A DNA stretch of 22,149 nt from Thermomucor indicae-seudaticae (lineage: Eukaryota; Mucoromycota; Mucoromycetes; Mucorales; Lichtheimiaceae). Every line of letters begins with the position of its first letter. Within the stretch, counting starts at the first letter, position 1. The notes beneath the pieces were generated by a model that worked only from the letters and a program-made list of their open reading frames with translations, did not search any database and was not told the DNA's origin. Positions 10,165 to 18,892 of the stretch are shown piece by piece. Location of the stretch: the NCBI GenBank assembly GCA_000787465.1, contig JSYX01000578.1, forward strand, positions 1 to 22,149. Direction: 5' to 3'. Position numbers and translations under genes: made by a program.

Positions 10165-11562
10165 TTAGAGTTTCGGAACGGTCTCTGAAGATTGCTCCAA
10201 TGCTGCAAACACAATAAAGGCTATAGGAGCGGTAGACAAAGTCCATACGACCCGTAAATAATGTCTATCATTATCGAATGTATTGATCAATAAGCGTGTG
10301 TCAATATAAAGCAAGCCTCGAAAAATATATCTAACAGCAAGTATACTAAAAAGTTTGATTTACTGTTGTCGTATGTAAACATACAATAGGGAGTAGAGGG
10401 GTTGGACATTGAATTCCTCCTGTAATAATGTCACCATGACTAAGTTAGAAGCTCTTCCTTCCTTCTTCGAAGAATAAATACTGGTCTCATCTCGCAACAC
10501 AAACAATAATAACTGCATCAATTGTGCTTCATGCAGTAGCAATCGACGGCTCTATAGGCAGTTCTGGAGACGGATCCGAACTCCAGTACTCGCGATATAT
10601 CGATGTTTGATAGGGTATATATACTAGGTACGGCGACATTTCAGTGAGTGTGCTCTCCAAATGGCATCGCTAATGAAGGGCACTATGTCATAAGTTCAAT
10701 AGTAAACTATCGTTGTGCGCTAGGCAACTATGCGTAAAAGCCCACACCGTCGAACGTATGACTGATTGAGATTGGATGGCACTTCGTAAATTTAGTAATG
10801 CCATGAGTAATTCAAGCAATATCTCCTTCAAACGATTATCCCAACCTGGAAGCGCGGATGATCTGTCACCGAGCATTATGTATCTGATCTCGGTTTCTGG
10901 CTAAATGAAGAACAGCTTAAAGAATATATACCGGGGCAGGACTTGTCCTGTTCAAGGAATAAACCACGATTTAGACGACCCCTGTACTACTGATTTTACT
11001 TTCCATAGGCCGAATGGACATATGCGTTGTAGTAGTCCCTGAAGTGTCCCTGAAAAGCAAGGAGAAAATGACAGATTATGTCACACGAGAGCTGGTGGTA
11101 ACCGGAAAGCCGGTGGGGCTACCGAACCCAATTTCCGACGGGTCTCTCTTGCCGACGAGAGGAAAAAACTCAGCTGTTGTTCACAATGAATCTCGATATC
11201 ATATATGATCGGAACTGGGCACGACAAGACAAGAAAAGTTTCCTTTTCTAACGAGCATGATTGTATCATTAAGCCACATTTCTAATATCACAACAGGCAA
11301 AAGCGTCACTATCAATTTCCCCCGCCCTTTTCCATAGTCGTTCTCTTTAGGTTTATCAATGCAAATGGGGAGTCAACCTCACCAATGAAGACAGTGTAGA
11401 TCTACAAAGACCCTGCAGCAAACAAAGCTATGCCCTCGTGTGATTGCGATCGGTCTTTACAGACCGGAGAAGGACCGAAAAAGTAGGCCAATATGCCTTA
11501 TTAGAGAAGCAAATGACCTCAATGTGCATGCGGAACTGTAATTGGAGTTCAAGGCGATCCAT
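10165..11562 (-). CDS. Possible unrecognised or decaying spliced gene, up to 7 exons
   Basis: The minus strand holds a chain of open blocks linked by splice signals. They are: 11562-11461 (starts MDRLELQLQF), 11412-11383, 11281-about 11123, about 11049/11038-11000 (after a strong CTCCTTGCTTTTCAG acceptor), 10900-about 10748 (PETEIRYIMLGDRSSALPGW..., after TTCTTCATTTAG), 10551-10364 (SRRLLLHEAQ...EEFNVQPLYSLLYV) and 10330-10165 (FRGLLYIDTRLLINTFDN...WTLSTAPIAFIVFAALEQ). The joins can be kept in one frame. A TATA-like stretch lies at 11597-11606 and an alternating GC tract just before the first ATG. The last block has a hydrophobic segment that could be membrane-embedded. Weak points: I chose joins after the fact, two donors are poor, the last intron would be only 33 nt, and I recognise no family. 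It may be a lineage-specific gene, a pseudogene, or chance. Confidence 0.27.
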
Positions 11563-11564
11563 TT

Positions 11565-11589
11565 GCGTGCGCGCGCGCGCGCGCGCGTA
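11565..11589. repeat. Alternating GC/GT dinucleotide tract
   Basis: About 25 bp of strictly alternating purine-pyrimidine, mostly GC repeats (11569-11587), inside AT-rich DNA. Such tracts can adopt Z-DNA. It lies directly upstream of the first ATG (11562) of the tentative minus-strand gene and about 10 bp from a TATA-like stretch. Confidence 0.9.
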
Positions 11590-11596
11590 TCATTGT

Positions 11597-11606
11597 TATA
11601 TATATA
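11597..11606 (-). promoter_or_regulatory. TATA-like stretch
   Basis: TTATATATATAA-like sequence about 40 bp upstream of the tentative ATG at 11562. It is only meaningful if the spliced gene there is real. Confidence 0.25.
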
Positions 11607-12069
11607 AGGCCACGGCCCCCGTTCCTGTTACTTGACAGTTGGCTTTTCTTAACTCTTGGAAAATATGACATTTTGCCACCACAAAATTGCGCCACTCAAC
11701 GGCGATTATCATCATTATGCTTTCTGCCACTGCTGTGGCGTGGATGTTACTCGATTCAGGTACAACTGTCATTCACGCGGCCAAAAAAGAATGGGTGATG
11801 GATTGACCGGTCTTTCTCTTGTATAGCCATGAATTTTGGTGCCGCTACGCACGAAGATGAGAAAAACCTTGTTGCAATTGCACTACCAACTTTCGATCCT
11901 TCTTCTTTGTTTTTGACATCCCTCCATTCGCTATGCGTCGTGTGTGTATAGGCCTATATCCTTCTCTCCTTTCAGAAATCTAATCTCTTTATGTACATAT
12001 CCATTACGTACTTCTCATGCTTACTTTCTTCCTTGCTGACGATGACGATTGCTTACCGAGCTATCCATC

Positions 12070-12104
<35 letters not shown>

Positions 12105-12256
12105 AGTCTACAGTGTCATTATTACTACTACTACTTTCTATACACCTTTGTGTAAAGTTCCGTTCTTAGAGCCGCACTTCTTTTTCTTCTTTTGCTCTTT
12201 CTCAATTTGTATATGTTTATTATAAAACCAAGATTTCTCTTTTCTTTAGCCAAATA
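11607..12256. other. Intergenic region downstream of the F-BAR gene
   Basis: No ORF worth naming. It holds the TA microsatellite at 12073-12102, a short ACT/CTA repeat near 12119-12135, and presumably the 3' UTR and polyadenylation region of the F-BAR/SH3 gene, which ends at 12257. Nothing else was seen. Confidence 0.4.
12073..12102. repeat. TA microsatellite, about 15 units
   Basis: An uninterrupted TA run about 155 bp downstream of the F-BAR/SH3 stop codon, so probably in or just beyond its 3' UTR. The length is likely to vary between strains. Confidence 0.95.
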
Positions 12257-14644
12257 TTAAGCAGGCATCATGTAATTGCTTGGAATGCAACCTGATCCTA
12301 CACTGCATTGCCACGTTTCATCCCAGAGCTCCGCAATCCACCAGCCTTTGTCCTCCGATTCTCCCGTGACAGCAAACAAACTGCCACGTTTAAAACTGAT
12401 TTCCGTTTCGTCATTGGCCAAGTAGTCATATTTGGCACGCACTATTAGATAAATCCAGATGAATTCCAACTTTCTCTCGCGGGAGGATGAATCAAACATT
12501 TTACCCCAGAACAAGACAATTCGTCCATCTGGCAATTGTCTTTGCCATTCCATAAAAGGAGGAGGAGGCGGAGTAATAGGGCGTGGCGAAGGTGCAGCGG
12601 AGTGTGTGGGTGGCAAATATGGGCTACTGCTGCTTGCAGGATGCATGATGGGTGACGGAGAAGAAGACATCATTACCGGTGATCGAGGTGCTGCATATGA
12701 ATTATTATTGTTGTTGTTATTATGGTTGATGTGAAGGGCCTGTGGTCGGGGTGATCTCGGCGGTTGTTGTTGTTGTGGTTGCTGATACGTCATGGTGTCA
12801 TTGCGTTGTCCCGGGTCCTCGCTTGGGTACCACCCCGCATTATTGTATTGCTGGACAGGCGACACTGGGGCGGGTAATTGTTGCTGAGTGACTGGCGAAT
12901 AGTTTTGCGGATGCATCGACGAATAACTGGTAGGTTGGGCCTGTGGTTGAGCAGCAACAGGTGAGTAACTGCTAGCTTGGGGTTGCGTTTGAGGAGGAAT
13001 AGCTGGCGAGTAACTGCTGGCTTGGGGTTGTGGTTGTGGAGGAATAACAGGCGAGTAACTGCTGGGTTGTGGTTGTGGCTGTTGGGGAATAACAGGTGAG
13101 TAACTTTTGATTGACTGTTGGTGGGGGATGGACGGGCATTGCGCTACTGGTTTGTCTTCTACTTGTTCTTTCTTTGAAGCCAAATCCAAGGTTTTTCTAG
13201 ATAATGATGATGATTGATTTGCCATTTCACTCAGTGGTGGTCTCGTATCTTTGTTTGGCAATTTCGGGCTCGACAGTGGTCGGTTCGTTGACATCTTGGT
13301 GGTGGTAGTACTAACTGGTGGTGGTGGTTTCGGTTCGTTATTGGTGGTAGTTTCAAACTTTTTCAATAACTCTTCTAACGAGCCGAGTGATTTGTCTACT
13401 GGTTTTCGCTTCACCGTTGTGCTTGCAACGGCGGCGGCAGCAGCCGGTAGCTTTTTCTCTGCTTGGGAGCTGCTGCTTATAGTGCGTGGCCGTGGTGGGA
13501 GTCGTTTATTGAGGATGTTCTCTTGAGCAAAATGGTCCAGATAATCAGTGACGCAAGGCTTCTTTGTACCCGTGCCGCATTCCTGGATGCATCGTTGGAT
13601 CTCTTTTTCCACACTGCATTCTTCAAGATGCTTCCTGATAATTTCGCACCACTATAGAAAAGCAAGCCTGCTGCATCAGTTTGGTGCGGAGAGCTGCACC
13701 TGTTCCTGGCAGCATTACCTCATCTTGCACAAGCAGTCTGGCTGATGCCAGGTTCGCATAATCCCATGCATTGCTAACGAAAAACTCTATGCGGTCTTGC
13801 TCCCACTGTTCCAATTGCTATGTAGGCGGAACTGTTACACATCCTGCTTACTGCTAACCTCAAACCTTTTTCATTACCTCGCATGCTTTTATCCAAGTCT
13901 CATTCCATTCCTGCACGGCTTGCTCTGCCTGTGTCATGGCTTAAAATAGTTTCTTTAGCCCTTCGAGAAGTCATGTGTGCACAAATCATCATCTTACCTG
14001 TTGGATTAGTACGTGCCTTTAGCAGCGCTGATATCTTCTGTTGTCGTCGATTATAGCACGCCTCGAGCCGAGTTCGTAGCTATCATCAGCGAAATCAGAC
14101 GGTTTATAATTACTCTTCCCTCTTCTCTTACTCTTACCTCGTCCAGCCTTTTGCGCTGTTTTTCAATCCAGATCATCAACTCACCAGCTACTTGTTCTTC
14201 TAGACGACTGGACATATCTATATGCGATTTTGCAGACTGCTTCAGCTCTTGTTGTATGACCATCAGCGCTTCTTGTCGTTGTTGACCCAATGACGACTGT
14301 TTGGACTCCAGTTCCATTAACTTTTGACCAAACTCCAGCTCCAGACGCGCCCTATATGTTCAATCGAGCAATATTCAGACTCAGTGTTCACGTAATTCGT
14401 CCAGCAATCGCAACGGACCTCTCCTTGTAGAGATTATATAACGACTCCATGGTATCGTACGATGTTTGTATACGCTGAATTAATTGATCCATCCCCTGCC
14501 TTCCACAGGACTGAGATATTTCCGTCAGCACCGAACTTTTTCTTTCAAATATCGACACGAGCGTACCCAAAAATGTCCAGTAAAGGACATGTCTGTGACC
14601 GCAGCAACCTGTTGCTCGTCGACAGTCATACTGTTAGGTGTCAT
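12257..14644 (-). CDS. F-BAR and SH3 protein of the Cdc15/Hof1/Imp2 (PCH) class, 8 exons, about 652 aa
   Basis: Proposed exons are 14644-14567, 14510-14419, 14351-14138, 14079-13998, 13939-13878, 13817-13719, 13651-12505 and 12441-12257. The introns are 56-67 nt, and the spliced frame is continuous. Residues about 18-235 form an F-BAR domain: FTGHFW, GMDQLIQRIQTSYDTMESLY, KERARLELEFGQKL, then WDYANL and VEKEIQRCIQECGTGT, the usual order in PCH proteins. A Pro/Gln-rich, probably disordered linker follows, with about five 15-residue SSYSPVIPPQPQPQ-type repeats. Residues about 592-652 are a C-terminal SH3 domain (RAKYDYLANDETEISF, KGWWIAELW, IPSNYM). By family, such proteins bind membrane through the F-BAR dimer and use the SH3 to gather actin and septum factors at the division site. 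Bzz1 has two SH3 domains and Rgd-type proteins a RhoGAP, so those fit less well. Intron 2 uses an unusual GTCCGT donor, chosen because it restores the KERA-x-x-E-x-E register. The start may be the ATG at 14629, five codons later. Confidence 0.88.
12442..12504 (-). other. 63-nt last intron of the F-BAR/SH3 gene, open in frame
   Basis: The donor is GTAAAA and the acceptor TCTAATAG. Length is a multiple of three and the intron has no stop, so a retained form would insert 21 residues right before the SH3 domain. Removal gives the natural start of the SH3 fold (VRAKYDY), which is why it is called an intron. Confidence 0.75.
12918..13113 (-). repeat. Coding tandem repeat, about 45-bp unit
   Basis: Four to five units within the F-BAR/SH3 linker encode variants of SSYSPVIPPQPQPQA. 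The units differ by substitutions and small length changes. Pro-rich segments like this can be SH3 ligands. Confidence 0.8.
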
Positions 14645-14874
14645 TAAAGAAAAACAAAAGAGTTGTGTTAAGAATTCAATCAAGCTCTTTTGGTTGCCAT
14701 GAAAAAAAACATTTCCCTTTCTTGGACAAGTCACTTTAAAGCGTAACCGCATTTTGCGTTACAATGAATGAATCCAAACAATGCTTTCCCGCCGATGTCC
14801 ATGTTGGTGCTATGTAGCAAGGTCAAAAAATATACAAAAGAACTTGAAAACATTAGAGACTATAAAACCGTACA

Positions 14875-17800
14875 TTATTGTTGCTGTGATGATGATGGAT
14901 CGTTATTTGTCAGTCCCATGCCATGAGGTACTTGCTGCTGCTGCTGCTGTTGTTGTTGTTGCTGCTGCTGCTGTTGCATTAACAACCCGCGCTGTTGAAG
15001 TTGCTGCAAATTTATAGGGTATTGCTGTTGGCCATTTGCGACCGCTGCTTGCGCTGCTGCGGCGCGCTCCCGATTCATATTCGCCATCATCTGTAAACGG
15101 TTAAGGTCCTGCAAACTCGCACCGGCTTGCTGCTGCTGCATCTGCGGCATCCGAATAGCGTTATTCCTCAGGTTATTAAACATAGCCAATTGCTGATTAG
15201 TCAACACCTGCTGCGGTTGCTGCCCACGGCCAGCACCGCGCATGGCTTGCAAAGCCCGTTGCTGTTGTTGTTGCAGCATGATCTGTTGCAATAGCTGAGC
15301 TTGCTGTGGTGACATCTGGCCTGTGTTCAAATTCGCCAGCGCGTTCGGCAACTGTTGTGCTTGTACCTGAGGTGTCCGCCCTTGCTGAGCTTGCTGTTGC
15401 GCTTGCGCACGGACTGCTGCTGCCGCTGCTAAAGCAGCCGCCTGTTGCTGCGCCTGCAGCTGTGCCTGGCGTTGCTGCTGAGGCAACTGTTGTTGCTGTT
15501 GTTGCTGATACTGTTGGATAATCAGATGCTGGTGCTGTTGGATTTGTTGGGCAGCTTGCTGGTAAGCTTCCTGCGTAATTGCACCTTGACTAAGCATCTG
15601 CACCAACTGCTGCCGCCGAAGTATCAATGCGCGCATTTGCTGCTGATGCTGCGGACTTAACTGCGCCAAAATCTGCTGCAAAGCTATACCAAAATTGCAT
15701 TGGCATGTCAAAGTTGTGTCGTTAAAAATGTGGAGGGAAAAATAAGCTTACCATTTTGTTGGGTTTGCTGCTGCTGGGTCCCGTTCAGCATCTGCATATT
15801 AACAGCCTGGGCCTAACAATGTCAGTTTAGATAAAAGACTTACCAGTATTTACCGTCGTTTACTTACTCTTTGCTGCTGTTGAAATGCTTGCTGGGGCGA
15901 CTGCTGGTTTCCGAGCATTTGCTGCTGTTGTTGCTGTACAGCATTTGCGAGCACTTGTTGCAGCTGTTGACGGTGTGGTAACGAAGCATTGTTTGGGTTT
16001 GTTAATTGGCTCAACAACTGCTGCGCTGTCGCAATGGGTAAGGATCCATTGTGTACAAGTTGTTGTATCCGCTGGATAGAAGCTTGGGTTGACATGCTTT
16101 GTTGCGTTTGGCCACTGTTGCCTAGCATATTAGCCATTGCTGCGTTCGTTGCGTGCCCATTTGCGACGCTCATAGGTGGCCGTCCTGGACCAGCCGACAT
16201 GCTCATGTTCAAAAGCGCTGCTGCATTGTGTGGGGTTCCTGGTTGTACATGATTTTGTTGTGGAACGGTACCCGTAGGCCCGTGCGTTGCCATTTGTGTA
16301 GTCGTTCGAGGAGGAAGGGCTAAAGACTGCATATTCATTTGTGGAGGCATAGGGGACATATGTTGTTGTGAAGCAAGCTGTGCGTGTGCTTGCGAAGGAG
16401 TTGGTTGAGCTTTCATAGCTGCAGGTGTATTGGTAATTCCAATCGATTGTCGAGGGAGGGAGGCGTGACCGGCCGCCGGAGTTGGCATATGGCCTTGAGT
16501 TGGCGTAGGTATATGAGTTTGAGAAGGAGTGGCAGTACGACTTATGCCGCTCTGAGCCTGTGGTTGGCCCTGTGTTTGCGATTGTAGTTGTTGCATGAAT
16601 GTTTGAGACGGGGTGTGAGGTTGAGTCTGTGTGGAACCTTGGTTTTGCATATGGCTTTGTGTTTGCGCTCGAGCTTGGGCTTGAGCCTGAGCTTGGGCTT
16701 GAGCTTGAGCTTGAGCCTGGGCTTGAACTTGAGCCTGCGCTTGAGCTTGAGCCTGGACTTGCGCCTGAGCTTGAGCCTGTACTTGCGCCTGAGCTTGAGC
16801 CTGTACTTGCGCCTGGGCTTGTGCTTGAGCTTGTGCCTGAGCTTGTGCTTGAGCTTGTGCCTGAACCGCCGGGGCTTGAACGAAGAAATTCCGTTGATGC
16901 GCGGGCATGGGTTTCGTTTGCTGCATAACTCGCGCCTGCTGATTTTGCAGCTGTTGCTGAATACTAGCAGACTGTAGTTGGTAGTTCAATTGCGGGTGTT
17001 GTGCAGCCTGTGCTAATCTTGCTGCAACAGATGGGGATCGTGGAATAGGGTTTGCGAGGTTATTGTCACAGACAAGTTTGTTGAATCGCCCATACATTGT
17101 TTTCAGATGCACGACGTATGTTTCCATAAGATATTCCGGACCGATCTTGAACCTAAGCACTGTTAGATTCTTGAACGCATAATATATAGTAATACTACAT
17201 GATACATACTCGATATTCCCGCCATTTAGACTCGTATCCAAAGTAGTTCCCCAGCGGAAAACTCCATCATATTCCCCGTTCCGTACGTAAAGATTAACAA
17301 CGGTATATACAATTCCTAGGGTACAGTTAGAATACGTCGCTTTTGTAAGATAAATCCACTTACTGTCGCCTTCAGTTCTTTCAAATCGTATAGTTCGAAC
17401 GCATTTACGACCGTCCGGTAAAGTAGGCGGTTCAAATACTGTTTTACGACCAGCTACACAGATTATTCATAAGTCCTTTCCGAAATCATTAAAACAGTCC
17501 TATAATACGTACTTTTGGGAAACTTCTTTGCTTCAAGGCAGGGCAACGCTTCGCTCGCCGACTTGTGTTTCTTCGTTCTCCATTCCTGCACGAAGGAAAG
17601 CTTTCCAAAACTGAAAGAAAAGAATATGTAAGATATAACTCATGACTCTTGACGACAAGATACAAACCTCGGCTCAAAGGGAAACGAGCGTTTCGATCGC
17701 TAAGCACTAGTCAGATAAAAGCAGCAGCAATGATCAGTCTAAAATTACTTACTTTATCCATCAGAGTCATGAGCTGGTTGTTCTCAGCTTTCTTTGCCAA

Positions 17801-18892
17801 TTTCTGTTCACGCTCCAAAGAATTCCATTTTTGCTTCTTCTTCACTTTACGCTGACCGGTCGAATTCTCCAAAGCATTGCTCAGACGTGTTACGTGAAAT
17901 GATGGATCAAGACACAAGGGCTCTTCAGTAGCAAGCTAACTGACCTGTCAGCCTGACACCTATGAGTACAATTCCTGATATCTCTCCTACCAGTAATTGA
18001 GATTCGATTTCCAGGGCAATCTCCTCTGTCCACGGATAACCCCACTCTTCGTTTAACAGTAAAATATCGGTCCACATACTTTCTGGAGTCGGATGCATCA
18101 CTACACGCTTGATATCTTCTTGGGAATCTTGTTGAGTCGTTGATTTGCGATGGTCGTGGATTTCCACTATTAAGCAGCCTAAGGACGATTTAAGTACACT
18201 TTCCTCATTTACTGAATAACGCAAGTCTACCTTCGTAATAACGACATGCAGCCTGATCGAAAACATCCATCAAGTCTGGTGGTAACCGTTTTTCTTTGAT
18301 ATGTGCAAGGAAGTCCTAAGGATAACTTTAAACGCTTGGATCACCGAGAACAAAACCGCCTACATACCTTAAACTGGCTCTTATATGAAAAGAAACCGTC
18401 CTGAGCGATATTGTCTAGTTAACGACGGTACTATATAGCCTGGCTTCAGTTTTTGCTGCGCGTTACCTCATGTTCGAACTTGAAGTACGTCGGGTACAAA
18501 TGAAGTACCAACGAAGGTGGTTCGTTCGCGTACCGACGAATGAGTTCTAGAACGACAATGTTTCTTTGAATACTGGATTAATGAACGAAGTTTATGCTTT
18601 CGGCTTTTACCTTTTTCATCTCGTCTCAACTTTGGCTTTGCAAAGTTTGTTAATTCCCGGTTAAACTGAGAATGATCAACTAAACGATAATCACGCTTAC
18701 GTGTTCCGTGGTAGGCTCCATTGTCGGTGAAGCTGGTATTGGCCGCCAGTTTAAGCGTCTGTCCTTATTATTATTACTGCCGTTATTAACTTTCCGGGAT
18801 AAAGTCGCTGCTGTCCTTGAATGGAGCTCTGCCAATTGAACTGCTTCATCCTGCCTAGCTTGAAGCTTTGCCACAATTTTGGCGGAAACCAT
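14875..18892 (-). CDS. SPT20: Spt20-family SAGA subunit, about 14 exons, about 1098 aa
   Basis: Proposed exons are 18892-18701, 18665-18611, 18546-18467, 18400-18368, 18315-18231, 18178-17991, 17935-17753, 17699-17668, 17610-17513, 17453-17364, 17315-17210, 17152-15868, 15812-15752 and 15683-14875. Most introns are 48-68 nt and all are in frame. Residues about 83-400 give the Spt20 domain: NEPPSLVLHLYPTYF, DGFFSYKSQFK, RLPPDLMDVF, GCLIVEIHDHR, KRVVMHPTPESMW, NEEWGYPWTEEIALEIESQL, PLCLDPSFHVTRLSN, then FPFEPSFGKLSFVQEW and FKIGPEYLMETYVVHL. Spt20 keeps the SAGA coactivator together in the nucleus. The C-terminal two thirds is Gln-rich and probably disordered, with a Gln-Ala repeat (about 478-543) and a poly-Gln run near residue 1070, as is common in this family. 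The 5' end is unsettled. The first intron would be only 35 nt (18700-18666); the next frame is also open across it, so the first exon may differ or a frameshift may be present. The ATG at 18892 follows a pyrimidine-rich leader. Confidence 0.9.
14932..14976 (-). repeat. Poly-glutamine coding run, CAG/CAA
   Basis: About 15 consecutive glutamine codons, a mix of CAG and CAA (CTG/TTG on the plus strand), near the C-terminus of Spt20. The mixed codons should make it more stable than a pure CAG run. Confidence 0.9.
16664..16863 (-). repeat. Gln-Ala hexanucleotide coding repeat in SPT20
   Basis: About 33 dipeptide units, nearly all Gln-Ala with a few Gln-Val, each coded by a CAR-GCN-type hexamer. 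Third positions vary and larger units (QAQAQAQV) recur, suggesting growth by unequal exchange or slippage followed by divergence. Confidence 0.9.

Noticed and set aside
10165..10330. Resemblance of the hydrophobic block to a membrane segment of ABCC transporters
   Set aside because: The surrounding blocks are not in the order or content expected for that family.
11452..11467. Short inverted repeat CGGTCT/AGACCG as a terminator or operator
   Set aside because: A six-base stem is expected by chance and nothing nearby supports a role.
14875..18892. Plus-strand ORFs rich in Leu and Ala opposite SPT20
   Set aside because: They are shadows of the CAG/GCN repeats read on the other strand.
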